Translations under genes and position numbers: made by a program | From: Scleromitrula shiraiana | Taxonomy: Eukaryota > Ascomycota > Leotiomycetes > Helotiales > Sclerotiniaceae | Length of the DNA stretch: 64,000 nucleotides | Direction: 5' to 3' | Assembly: GCA_028455995.1 (NCBI GenBank) | Contig: JABELC010000002.1 | Coordinates: forward strand, 2,666,001-2,730,000 | The notes under the pieces: model-generated | The model's input: only the letters and a program-made list of their open reading frames with translations | What the model was told of the DNA's origin: nothing | Databases searched by the model: none | Part shown: positions 36,389-47,354 of the stretch, one piece after another | Position numbering within the stretch: the stretch's first letter is position 1 | How the letters are laid out: each line of letters starts with the position of its first letter

Positions 36389-37410
36389 CTACTTCGTTAG
36401 CAAGCTCGGGGTCACTGAGGCTCTTGGCGTGTCCGGCAACTCTGCGACCCAAGTCATGGATCCTCCTGACATTTGCGGGGACTCTGCTTCGTGTACTGTA
36501 GACGAATCTATCTCATATCGATCGGTGGGTATAGGTGAAACGACAGATCGATAAGAAGGTAGCAACGGGCTGACCGGCTGAGAACTCATTGGTCGCGAAA
36601 ACGTTTGATTCTCTGCATTAAGTTAGGGTGCTTAATTGATTGATTTAAATAGGACGATAGCTACCTTGAAAAGTGTTTCCTGTAGAGCTGTTGGGATCAT
36701 CATGTTCTAGCAAAGGGCTTTTTTGCTTGCTTTGAGATGACTGTTCTACGACTGGAATTTCTTCGTGTATAGGGAGTGTAGGTTTCTTTTGACGGTGACG
36801 AAACCATAGGAAAGCCAATATGAGAATAGTGATAACAATGGCACCTCCCACACAACCTCCAACAGCACCACCCACAATAGTACCGACTGGTGTGCCGGAT
36901 TCGGGCGTGGAAGAGGATGTGCTGCTGGATTGAGCAATCTGGGTGGAAGAAGATGTCTGACTATCGCTTGTTGCGGTAGTAGTCCCGGTCGGAGAAGTGC
37001 TAGTCGAAGAAGTTGTGGTGGGGAGACTTACGAAGGCGGCAGCGTGGAGTTGGTCTGATGGGCAAGTGGTGCCAGTACCATTGCATGGCGAATTATCACA
37101 GCATCCTTGGAAAGTGGGAGTTTGGGCAGAGCATGTCCAAAACAGGCCACCACTTGGACAAGCTCCTTCGTTTATACCATAATTTCCATTAGTATCATTT
37201 CCAATACCCGCAGCTCGAAGGTCACCCGAAGGACATCCAATTCCATTGCATGGATTGCTTGTGCAACATCCAAAGAATGTCGGGGTTTGAACTTCACAGG
37301 TCCACCTGGAGAATATTAGAACCAGACAGCACAATTTTCCATCTCAAACGATAGCATAGCACATACCATTTGCTACCCTCTGGACAAGTCCCTTTGGTGA
37401 AATTAGTCAT
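36389..37410 (-). CDS. Cys-rich single-pass membrane protein, copy B
   Basis: A 302-aa paralog of the downstream neighbour. Three exons, 37410-37367, 37305-36665 and 36612-36389; exon 1 is again 44 nt and the two introns fall in the same phases. The N-terminus MTNFTKGTCPEGSKWWTCEV starts the first Cys module and a second follows (QTPTFQGCCDNSPCNGTG). A Ser/Thr stalk of about 50 residues leads to one membrane span at about 158-183 (a Gly-rich part, then IVITILILAFLWF) and a cytosolic tail with Pro, Glu and Ser. There is no N-terminal signal peptide. The stalk is much shorter than in copy A, and the tails do not obviously align, so the two copies have diverged outside the Cys modules. Function unknown; a cell-surface sensing or wall role is inference. 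Confidence 0.75.
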
Positions 37411-39358
37411 CTTGAGAGCAAGTTTGTCTCTATTTAACAATCAATCAAGAACGGAGATTCAATGGAATAAGCTGTTTTATTGTAGCAAAATCAATAAAGG
37501 CAATCTTTTGAAGCATGGCACGATAAACAAATGAGCCATAAGGCTAGATTTAAATATACGGTGACAAATACCTAGGTAACATATGAGGCTCAATAGCCGC
37601 AATTAAATGCTCTGGACGCAATTCTTTCAGTAGAGTGTTCTGGGGCAGTGCAGAAAACAAGAAAAGTGATGTGCAACTCCATTGGTGGTCTTGAAGTGGT
37701 GTAATTAATAAGTATGGCCAGTAATTTGTAATTTGCTCGCACAAACAACCGAGAAGTTACACTTTGCCCTGCAATAGCCTCGAATATCTCGGGACGCAGC
37801 ATAGCAGCCGAGCTTTGGCAACTTGACATTGCTATATTTATGGCACATCGAATAACAATTACTCTAAGTCCAGTGTAGTACAATGCTGAATGGTACTTTC
37901 CCATCCCCTCTCCTTAATAAAGGCAAAGAATGGGGTAACAATAAAACGGCGAATTTGTGTCGTGCGATAAACATTAATTGACCTGTGCAGTATCATCTTA
38001 AGTATAAGAGATACAAGTCTTCATATTGTGGACCTGACCCGCTACTTAATATTTGCCAAGGAGCACAGTAAGACAATAACAATCATGGTACATTTTGTTT
38101 TTTCATAGCAAGCTGATATATTATGTAGTCAGGAAGATCTTCATGTTCATGAACGCAAGTATAAATATATAAGAGCTGATAACGATCGTTGCCAGTCAAG
38201 GAGAAACCCTCTTTCTTGCCCAATAACTTTTCATCTTGGAATACTTAGTGGCGGATGAAAGAGACTGGCATCCGGATTGGCCCCCAGTCTAATGGCAGTA
38301 TGAAGTGAAAATAGAAACGACACGGTAGAGCATGGAACTAACGTCGAGGATATCAATCAAACGCAATACCCAAGAATCGCTAAAATTCTGAATGTAGAAC
38401 TCTCTACAGAATATACTACAACCGACCAACCAGAATCCACCGGTACTAAGTATGGAGGGTTATACTGCATAAATTCAATGAGATGCACCAAGACGCTATT
38501 CAGCCCATCTCAAATTCTCTTCGCAGAACGATATCGAGAGTAGCGATTATGCTTAATTTTTGGATTCGCAAGCAGAAGCTGAGTCGAGTTTGCCCAGTCG
38601 GATATTGACCTGTCGTCTTGTACTTAACATTGGATCCGAGGCAACACCAACTACCAACGTCAACAGCCACCCTGGTAAACAAGTAAGTTCTGTAGAACCA
38701 CGCAAAACATCTGGAATTCCCGGGAAATGGGACTAGCATCAGAACAACGTTGATGAAGATGCAACGATGTTGTATTGATCGATGGTGCATGGTAAATGCT
38801 TCCAATGGTATCTATCGCTGTGCGGTAGATATCCTCATTGGAAGTTTCAGGCGGTACGTAGGTAGGAAAACCATAGGATTTACGCTAAACCCAAAATAAT
38901 TAAATCCGACAACCCTAAGTACCAAATTCCCGAATCTATGATCTTTTATATCCGAGATCATAATGGTAACCAAATGGAGATTTCTAAATCATCCATTATA
39001 CAATTTCAGTATCGATGGGGGCCATTTCTCCTTTTTTATTCCTCTTTAGGAGACAATTAGACTATATAGAAAGAGTGATACTGGGTGGTTTCCATAATGT
39101 AAAGCATAGTTGCGCACCCATGGACCTCCAAGCTCCGAACTGCTTGAGAAAATATATATGTATATTCCCTTTGTTATGTGCAGTTGATGCATACCATTAC
39201 TTTTCTCTTTCTCAATCAAGTCCTTCCTTAAAACTCATCAGTGTCATCACTTTCTTGTGCTCCACCAAAACTTTCTCTCCTTAGTCAAGGTTACTTTTAG
39301 ATCATCATACAGACCTAATTCTGAGTCTACGATTACAAGTTGAATACGGAACTGCAGT
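37411..39358. other. Gene-free interval
   Basis: 1.95 kb of ordinary-complexity, AT-leaning sequence in which I find no supported gene or repeat. Confidence 0.5.
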
Positions 39359-40222
39359 ATGAGCATCTCAGAACTCATCATCTCTATCAATGCTCTCGCC
39401 GAGTCACGTTCCAATCTGAAAGATGAAGATCGCATCAGACTTATTGAGGCCTGCCAACAACTGCAGTTTGGGTTGGAAAGCCCACGCGACAAGCTGATGA
39501 AGATTATAACAGCAGTAAGAATTTTCCAACACGAAACCCTCATCGATCATTTGTTTGGATGTCCATACTAAACATCTGGTTTGACTTAAGCCACATCAAG
39601 CAATTGCTCTCCAGTTGGCTGTGGACATGCAAATATTCGACGCCGCAGCCGAACTTTCAACAAACGGGGAGGAAATAACCTTAGAAAGTCTTGCTTCTAA
39701 GAAAGATGCAGATGTCCTTCTCGTCGGCAAATTCAACTACATATCTGAAGTATCAAGATGGAACTAATACATAACTTAGCTCGAATCATGAGATTCATGG
39801 TGGGAATGGGTATCTTTGAGGAGCATTACCTACGGTCTTGGGTCTCGTTTCTACATCTCCTTTCGCACAAGTCATGGAACATCTGTAAATATATATCTAT
39901 TCCTTATTATTATTGATCATGACTAACACTATTGGGACGGCCCAAAACAAAGTCACAATAGCTCTCCCAGCTTATTTTTGAGGAAAATGGATACAAAAGC
40001 CCAGATGACGCATATGATGGCCCGTTTCAATATGCCCACAACACCAAACTGCATTGTTTCGATTGGATAGCCACTCAATCTCGCCCCCAAAAAGCTTTTA
40101 ACGTCCTAATAACCCTTGGGCCGAATGAACAAAAATGGTTCCAATACTTCCCCGTTTCCTCAAAGATGCAAGTAGCATCTCCCTCCGATGCCCTACTTGT
40201 CGATATCGGGGGCGGGGTTGGG
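39359..40222 (+). pseudogene. Truncated O-methyltransferase (sterigmatocystin-OMT-like) remnant
   Basis: The plus strand carries the N-terminal part of a fungal SAM-dependent O-methyltransferase. Segment 1 gives MSISELIISINALAESRSNL and DEDRIRLIEACQQLQ up to a GTAAGA donor. After an intron come AIALQLAVDMQIFDAAAELS and ITLESLASKKDADVLLV, then a GC-type donor, then RIMRFMVGMGIFEE. The frame then slips: STSPFAQVMEHL appears in another frame, followed by EENGYKSPDDAYDGPFQY, HCFDWIATQSRPQKAFNVL and the SAM motif I LLVDIGGGVG. The homology stops right after motif I, so the catalytic base and the C-terminal half are absent. Frame slips plus truncation mark it as a pseudogene. It is compatible with an eroded secondary-metabolite locus. 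Confidence 0.75.
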
Positions 40223-41122
40223 TCCAATTTTCATTAACATCAGATAGATTGTTTCATGGTTATAAGGAAAATTTACGGATATTTTCCAATCATTTTTAGC
40301 CTCCGTACAACCCCGAAATTTATATGGGGACGCTTAAGTAACAATTTCATCATCCTTGGAGAGCGGTCCAGACCTATTCTTATTAGTTAGTACTGTACTT
40401 GAAGTTTTCGTGATTTACAAGAAACCTCGGCCTGTCATAAGATCCTTCGGCAGTTGTTAATGTTCATCAAATAGAACGAATAATATGCAGATATGTAGGT
40501 TGTGATAGGGTAGAAAAGTTGCTTGATCCGAGTGAATGTGGATACTTCAAGAATCAGGGGTAGGGTAGCCCTAGTGAGTCTAGAATTGTGATTGTTTGTT
40601 TGCGTGTTTTAACTTTGAAGGTGGTACGTATAATGAGGCTAAAATCTCAAAATCTACTCCTTGAGCCTCCCTTTCTTTCCCCATTAGCAAAGGTTAGATG
40701 TTAGAAACCAAATCGAAGCGCTTCCTGACAAATGTATATTTATTGGAGGTTAAGATTGACTGACTTAAACGCTCAAAACTTATCGGCGGTATTCAAATTG
40801 CCAATTAGAGAGTGAATATTCGAGTTGACTCAAGGAAGTGTGGTGTTTGAGATAGCAATCTTGGAAATATCAGACACTATAAATCGATTCACCCCTTCCC
40901 TTACTCCAACATTCACTCCCAGCAACATTTGTTGCTTACAATCAATTTTGAGGATCATGTTGAGATGAATGCTCTGAGTGAGACGAGTCGATCAGATACA
41001 AACGTAATAAATATCAATGAACATCTGCCCATAACGAGAGCCAAGATGATCTATGCAATTTGCATGACAGGCCTTAGTATATCCGTAGATGATCAATTTG
41101 GCCATGATGAGGTTATGAATAG
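40223..41122. other. Intergenic segment left of the TIR element
   Basis: No gene is supported. An open frame near 40929 runs into the TIR element and looks fortuitous, although it could be a host exon cut by the insertion. Confidence 0.45.
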
Positions 41123-42382
41123 CCCTACGGTATCACGTATTCAGAAAGCGAACCTAAATAGAATTCAATGACTTCCCTAAATGAACTTTAGAAAATCAGT
41201 TATTTTAATATTTAAGCATATTAAAATTTTAAATATTGATATATTAAATTTGTAATTAATTAAAAATTGAATTTTATATAATATAAAATAATCAAATTTA
41301 AATTTAAAGATTAATCTTAAATAAATTCTAAATAAACTTCAACTAAAATTTATCGATTTTAAATTATATTATTTAAAATAACTTTATTATCAATTTTATA
41401 TTATAAAGTTTTCAATTTTTTAATAAATTCTTATTAATTAAAGATTTATTTAACTTTTTATCAATTTGATCTAATCTTTTATCAATTTGATCTAATTTAT
41501 ATAAATATAGTTTTTGTCACGGTTCTAAGGTTCTGTACAAGTGTGGCCTCAGGCCACAAGGCCGAAACCACTTCTATATAGTCGGCCTTCTTTAGCCAGC
41601 TTAGACTTAGTTCCTTATGAATCAACAACTTTACTACCTTGACAGTTTTAGATTATAAAACCATAATTATTTCTATATAATCGTTTTTTTTTAACTGATT
41701 TAAAAAATCAACAACTTTATCATTTTAAATAAAAATGATTTTTTATAAAATTTAAAGATATATTTTGTTAGAGAACAACACCTAGAGAAGGGTAGATGCC
41801 TTAGGCATTCAGGCATACACACGTGACTAAGCTAGGAGGAATCCACTCTTATAAATAGAACTTCCATTCTTAGCTAGATTCCTTTTCTTCAATGATAATT
41901 ACGTTACTTACATCGTTGGTGCCCTGCTATATTTCAACCCCGTTGACATATTTATATTACTTTTTGATATATACTAATATTAACTTGAATATATTAATAA
42001 TAAAAAAAATACAGAGTTGATCTTAGTATATTAATTAAATTAGAAAATAATGAAGTATATTAATTATTACTAATAATATATAATAAATTTAAAAATAAAA
42101 ATACATTAATTTTATATATAAATGCAAATAAAAATGCATTAATTTTATATATAAACGTTATATTAATTTGGTTTTATACAATTACCTAAAATAAACTTGA
42201 AAATCTAAATTGAATTTATATTAATAAATAATCACTCCCTAAAAATCTAAATTGAATTTATATTAATAAATGATTATTCCCCAAAAATCAACTTATAATA
42301 CAATTAAAATTTCAATTATAATATAAAAATTTCCTTCCCTAAATGGTATTCAAGAAATCCCTGAATACGTGATACCGTAGGG
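41123..42382. mobile_element. AT-rich transposable element with perfect 22-bp TIRs
   Basis: The 22-bp ends are exact inverted repeats: CCCTACGGTATCACGTATTC plus AG at 41123-41144, and its reverse complement at 42361-42382. Both are flanked by TAG (41120-41122 and 42383-42385), consistent with a 3-bp target duplication. The interior is extremely AT-rich apart from two GC-normal islands (about 41515-41650 and 41766-41950), has short tandem duplications (for example two copies near 42199 and 42241), and codes for no transposase. This fits a non-autonomous, possibly RIP-mutated DNA transposon. A 3-bp duplication is typical of PIF/Harbinger-like elements; class assignment is inference. Confidence 0.8.
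41766..41912 (+). mobile_element. LTR-like block nested in the AT-rich element
   Basis: A GC-normal block starts with TGTTAGAGAACAACACC and ends CGTTACTTACA, so it has the TG...CA ends of LTRs, and contains a TATAAATAG promoter-like box at about 41850. It is followed by TTGGTGCCCTGC, which could be a primer-binding-site-like sequence. No matching second LTR or target duplication is seen. This is a tentative call. Confidence 0.35.
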
Positions 42383-42385
42383 TAG

Positions 42386-42925
42386 GATCTAAAAAGATCA
42401 GATTATTGGGAAGGTGATATTTTCCCAGCTTCTCGTTCCACACCAGTATTCTGGGAGACAAATACCATCATGTAGTCAAAAACAAATAATGGACAGTAGG
42501 GAAGGGACTTTAGACAATTTATATAGGAAGGAGTATTGAGCACTTGCCCATCGAATCATAAGAACGTCATTACTGGGCCCGTAAAGTGCTGACAGCCTTG
42601 AACATCCCAACGCTAAGAGTTTTGAAAGGACAATAAACGTACCTGTAACTTGTCCAGCACCTGATTTGTACCTGGGATTCTAGTCTTCAAATTAGGTGCT
42701 TGCTGCCAGTAGATACCATTCGAGCCATTTTAATAACCAAATGCTGAGTCAGCAAATCACAGCGGTATTCTTTCATCAAAATCTCCGAACCAAGGCTGCA
42801 GCCTCGCCATTGCTATCTCCATATCTCAATGTAACTACTGTATGTGAGCCACCCTCTATGATCAAGCGACAGTCAAGACACAATCTCTTCTGTGATCCTA
42901 ACCAGTTCTTCCACCTCTATTGAAA
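42386..42925. other. Intergenic segment upstream of PIG-P
   Basis: No gene seen; presumed promoter of GPI19 and right flank of the transposable element. Confidence 0.5.
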
Positions 42926-43780
42926 ATGACATCGTCATCTAACTCACCCTCTCCACCCCTCGATCCCGAACCTGACCCCGACGACCTCCTCTTCCAATCC
43001 CACTACCAACCACCCTACTCCCAAAATCACAATCCTTCATCTCGACCGCACTCCCGCCAATCTACCTCTTCATCTTCCTCATCCGACTCCTCGCCTCCAC
43101 CACCGCAACACAATTTCTTCGCACCTCCCTTCTACAACCGACCACCCACACCACTCCCACCGTCCCCATCCCTAACATCGTTACTTCGACCTTCCCGCCC
43201 TACCACCCCAGATTCCAGCGCCGATGAACTCGAGCCTCCTGTTCCGCGAGCTTCTCCAAAAGTACCTACATATGAATATTACGGATTCGTATTGTATCTC
43301 TTTTCATCGCTTACATTTCTCCTCTATCTACTCTGGAGTTACCTACCGAGTCCCTTTCTACATGCGCTAGGAATCTACTACTATCCAAATCGATGGTGGT
43401 CACTTGCATTGCCTAGTTGGATAGTTATGTTATTGGTGTATATATATGTCGCATTAGCGGGATACAATACGGGATATCTAACATTAGGTATGGGGGATGT
43501 AGGGACAGTGGTAGATGGGGCGGCGAATATATGTGGGGTTGATGGGAAGGGCATGGCATCGTTGTCGAACGGGGGATGGGGGAAAAGCGAGAAGGAGAAG
43601 AAGAAGATCAAAGAGAGGGAGAGATATCTTTATGGTTCGGGAAGGGAGGCAGATGTTAAGGAGTGGAAACGCGTTTGGAGTAGGGGGACGGATGCTGTTA
43701 TGGATGTACCGCTGGGTGGGGTTTGTGAGATACTTTATGGTGATGGAAGGTCGGACAGTGATGTGGAAGATGATTATTGA
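42926..43780 (+). CDS. GPI19: PIG-P subunit of GPI-GlcNAc transferase
   Basis: A 284-aa single-exon protein of the GPI-GnT complex, which starts GPI-anchor synthesis on the cytosolic face of the ER by moving GlcNAc to phosphatidylinositol. A Ser/Pro-rich, poorly conserved N-terminus (about 1-112) precedes the PIG-P domain. The first membrane hairpin is YYGFVLYLFSSLTFLLYLLW (119-138), then LGIYYYPNRWWSLALPSW, the hallmark of the family, and the second span IVMLLVYIYVALAGYN. A charged C-terminal region follows (EKEKKKIKERERYLYG), and the end is DSDVEDDY. The ATG is the first in the frame after an in-frame non-ATG stretch. The N-terminal extension is longer than in yeast Gpi19 but common in filamentous fungi. 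Confidence 0.92.
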   Translation: MTSSSNSPSPPLDPEPDPDDLLFQSHYQPPYSQNHNPSSRPHSRQSTSSSSSSDSSPPPPQHNFFAPPFYNRPPTPLPPSPSLTSLLRPSRPTTPDSSADELEPPVPRASPKVPTYEYYGFVLYLFSSLTFLLYLLWSYLPSPFLHALGIYYYPNRWWSLALPSWIVMLLVYIYVALAGYNTGYLTLGMGDVGTVVDGAANICGVDGKGMASLSNGGWGKSEKEKKKIKERERYLYGSGREADVKEWKRVWSRGTDAVMDVPLGGVCEILYGDGRSDSDVEDDY

Positions 43781-44728
43781 GCCTGGATATAGGTTTTAAG
43801 AGGCTGTTATGATACCCATGGATTAAAATGAACATTTTCATATATTTTTAATGGTCTTTTGATGATTATAGTTACTTTATAGAGTACACCAATTATACTC
43901 TGCACTTGTTTTATCTACAGAGTTCTAATTTCAGGGATTCATGCAGATTGAGTTTGATTCTAAAACTATGACCCTAGAAGTTTTTCTTGTTATCTCTAGA
44001 TGTAACAAACACATATATGTAATTATAAGGCAAAAGTTCATGCGTCTTCGTAGGCTTTAATATGCAAGGTTCAAGAGGTATCTTCATTCGTTTCCATAGT
44101 TTTGTACAAGATTATCCGGTTCCCCTCTCTTTCCTACACGTTACTTTTCTCTCCGCCATCCAACCTCGAAGTACAACAGCAAGCTACCCAGCTCCTTCTA
44201 CCAAGACAAGCAGCCTTCCTTCCTACCCATACAATCGTTTCCCATCATGAAACCAACCTTCATTGAGACAAGTAAAGTGCCCAGGAGAAGAAGAGAATCG
44301 GAACAAGAAGTCCAGGAATTTGTTTGAGAAAGGAAAGAAAAGTAATCATCTAAACTACAACAAGAATTTCTCATCTCTCATCTCGTCTTGTTCATCTTTC
44401 AATATCTTATCTCATCATCATTTTCGTCTAGATCTCCACCCCTGCCTCAGACCTACACTCAATACATTGTTGATTGGAATTGCCAGTGAGTGCTCTGGAA
44501 AGACACCCATTTTGTGTACCATGAAGATATGACGGCAAGGTAAACAATGCAATAAAATGCCAATATTAAAGAAGAAGAAGAAATATTTGAAGTTCATTCA
44601 CATACAACCCCATCACTCCATCCCTTCATCCATGTCCATGTCCATGCAAAAAAGACGTATTTGCGTTTTCGTCTCAGATATCAAGAAGAGAAAATATTAG
44701 AAGAATTGCACCAAGGGTATATCACGCA
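43781..44728. other. Convergent 3' intergenic segment
   Basis: Between the PIG-P and striatin stop codons; no gene or repeat of note. Confidence 0.5.
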
Positions 44729-47354
44729 CTAGCGCGCAAAGACCTTCACCACACCATCACCCCCACCACTTACAATCCATCGTCCATCCTGACTCCAGAC
44801 AACAGAACATACCCCTTCGCCTCGCATTAATCGGTGACTAGTCATTTCTTGTGTACAGCTTCTCGTATCTAGAGACCAAAATCGAAGACTGGCATCGTGA
44901 CCTGCGGAAACCAATTCATGACCATCAGGTGACAGTGAAAGAGCAGATATAGCTGCAGGGTGAGCAAGCATGTTATATGTGCATTGACCTACAATTATCA
45001 GTACTATACTAAAGAATATATGGAAGGGATACATACCGCTATTTGCATCATAAAATCGAATAAAGCGGTCTTCATGCCCACTAATAATGACACCTTCTAC
45101 TCCTCCACTAGTGCCAGTAGCTCCCCCAACAACATTTTCATCTTCATTCAACCCTCGACTAGAATCAGAGCTTAATGATCCATCGAGACCAGTGGTAGTT
45201 GCAACGATAGCATTGACACCGGTCGATTGCGTACCGTTATAGGTCTCCAAACTTGCCATCGTTGCTACCTCTTCACCCGTCCGAGTATCGTAAACTAGAA
45301 CTGCAGCATCGGCATAAGAAACTACAAACGTTCCTCCTGACTGAGACAATGGTGTAATACAAGTAGGCGAAGCTGTGCTATTAGGTCTTGAGATTGAATG
45401 AATAAGAGTATAATGAAATGGCGAGTTGGATGCCACACTAGGCTGCGGCGACGAAGGAAATGCAGATCCAGAGGACATTGAATTACCTCGAACACGGCCA
45501 CCTCTTCGACCACTGCCACCTGATGGTGAGACGAGTTGTGGAGGTGCACTAACAGACCAGACTTTAACTGTACCATCTGCAGCTCCGGATGCAAGAATGA
45601 TTCGATCTGGGCCACCGAAAGCATTATTTTGACCAAACACTGTACCAGTCGTACCAGGAAGAACACAAACAGTCCATACAGCATCAGTATGTCCATCAAG
45701 AGTTGCTTTTGGATCTACACGCCCTCTCTCCCACACTCGTACAGTAGCGTCTTGACCACCAGAAAAGATCCATCCATCGCCTTGTGCTCGTCCACCACTA
45801 GAAAAGTTTTGCGATGGAGACCAAGATGTCAAGCACATGACAGCTCCAGCATGCCCACGATGAGTGAAATAACTCTGGATATCAAGATCGTTAGGGCTGA
45901 CATGAAATGCGCCCTGGTCTTCGTAACGAGCAGGGATAATCCATCTCTTGATGGTTCCATCATCTCCTGCCGTACATAATTCTGGCTCACCAGGACTTCC
46001 GCCTCCAGTAAAGATTACCGAGCGAACTGCATCCAAGTGACCCCTTAGACCGAAGCGAACTTTAAAACTGCCACTATCCGGTTTTTGTGATGGGTTCAGA
46101 GAGAGCTCATTTTCGCTTCTACGTCTTGACATAGATGTTTTACGTCTATGCGAGCCTGGGCCACGGATGGGTGATTTTGGTGGATCTTGTGCAACAGGAA
46201 ATAAATCTGTATCAGGTCTTTGGGGCATAGCCTTACCTTCTGGATCAGGGAACTGAGTCGCCTCGTTAAAGTCCCAGCTATCTGCTGCGGATGATGTCGA
46301 TTTTTCAGGAGCTTCTTCTGTATCAATTGATCGACCATAAGAATCATAAGAATATGACACTTTTGTAATCGGCTCTTCTTGAGATTTTTCGGGTGCGCGA
46401 AAGCCAGACTGCCACTCTTGCTGTGTAGCTTGCGGTAGAGGTTGCTGGTCTGGTAACGATCTTTGAAGTGAAGCTTCGGGGTTTCGGATCGAAAGGTTGG
46501 CAGTACTTGGGACTGGAGGTGGATTATGATTGGGGGTTGGAGAAGGTCGGGTAAGATTATACTCTCTCATACTCTTTTGCCGAGCTGACTGTTGATACAT
46601 ATCTTCAAGATTCTGTTGAGGAGCTTGAGAGACTGGGATGCCAAATGGAATGATTTCTTCGGGAGGTGGAGGAGCTTCTCGAGGCGGCATAGGGTTTGGT
46701 GGGGCAACCAGGAGATAAGTGAGCTCTGCTTGAGATTTGTCCATAAAGTCCTTCATTCCACCCCTTTCTGATTCGACTGCTACTCTGGCTTCGTTCTCAC
46801 CCTCATTTTCAACCTCGAGAAAAGAGTTATGTGGCTTATCGACACCTGTAGCTACGGTAAAATTTAGTTAGAGTCGAATTGGTTTGATTAATTGGCTTAC
46901 GTCGTAATTCCTTCTTGCCATGCGTATCTTTGTTCTCTTTCTTCTCAGGCGCAGAAGGAGTAGCACCGCCAGCTTTTAGAGCTCTGAGTTTTGCGTCCCT
47001 ATCTTTGGTCGATCTCTCCAGCATAGTGACAAATTTTTTCAAACTTTCGTTCCCTGCCTCTAGCTTCCTAGTATTTCCTTCAAGTTTGGCTATCCTACTT
47101 TTCATTTCTTGCCTTTCAATTTCCCAAGCATTTCGATCCCTTTCATGTCTATGCCACTCAGTCTGTAGGAATCGCATTACACCTAAAGCCAGTTAGTCGA
47201 ATCTGTTAAGGCAGGTGATTGAGCGCATACCTTGAAGAGTATATTCTGTGCCTTGAGGTTGATTTACTTGGTTCCCCCCATCTCCCCCGTTTCCACTGTT
47301 TCCACTGTTTCCACTACTTCCCCCACCCATACCTGATAGAGACTGCCAGGCCAT
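44729..47354 (-). CDS. PRO11: Striatin-family WD40 scaffold (STRIPAK)
   Basis: An 826-aa striatin homolog (PRO11/Far8-related), scaffold of the STRIPAK phosphatase-kinase complex that in fungi controls hyphal fusion and fruiting-body development. Four exons: 47354-47231, 47182-46901, 46851-45037 and 44988-44729. A Gly/Ser/Asn-rich start leads to the striatin N-terminal motif QGTEYTLQGVMRFLQTEWHR and a coiled coil (WEIERQEMKSRIAKLEG...NESLKKFVTMLERS). A disordered Pro-rich middle follows, then WD40 repeats from about residue 394 to the end (RFGLRGHLDAVRSV, DGHTDAVWTV, SGHEDRFIRFYD, LAHPAAISALSLSPDG, SGGGDGVVKVFAR). The last intron is 48 nt, a multiple of three and free of stops, so retention would insert 16 hydrophobic residues within the propeller. 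Confidence 0.93.

Noticed and set aside
38500..38805. 101-codon minus-strand frame
   Set aside because: No conserved motif, not supported by introns or neighbours.
40929..41171. 80-codon frame ending inside the left TIR
   Set aside because: It crosses the element boundary and shows no homology. A cut host exon is possible but unsupported.
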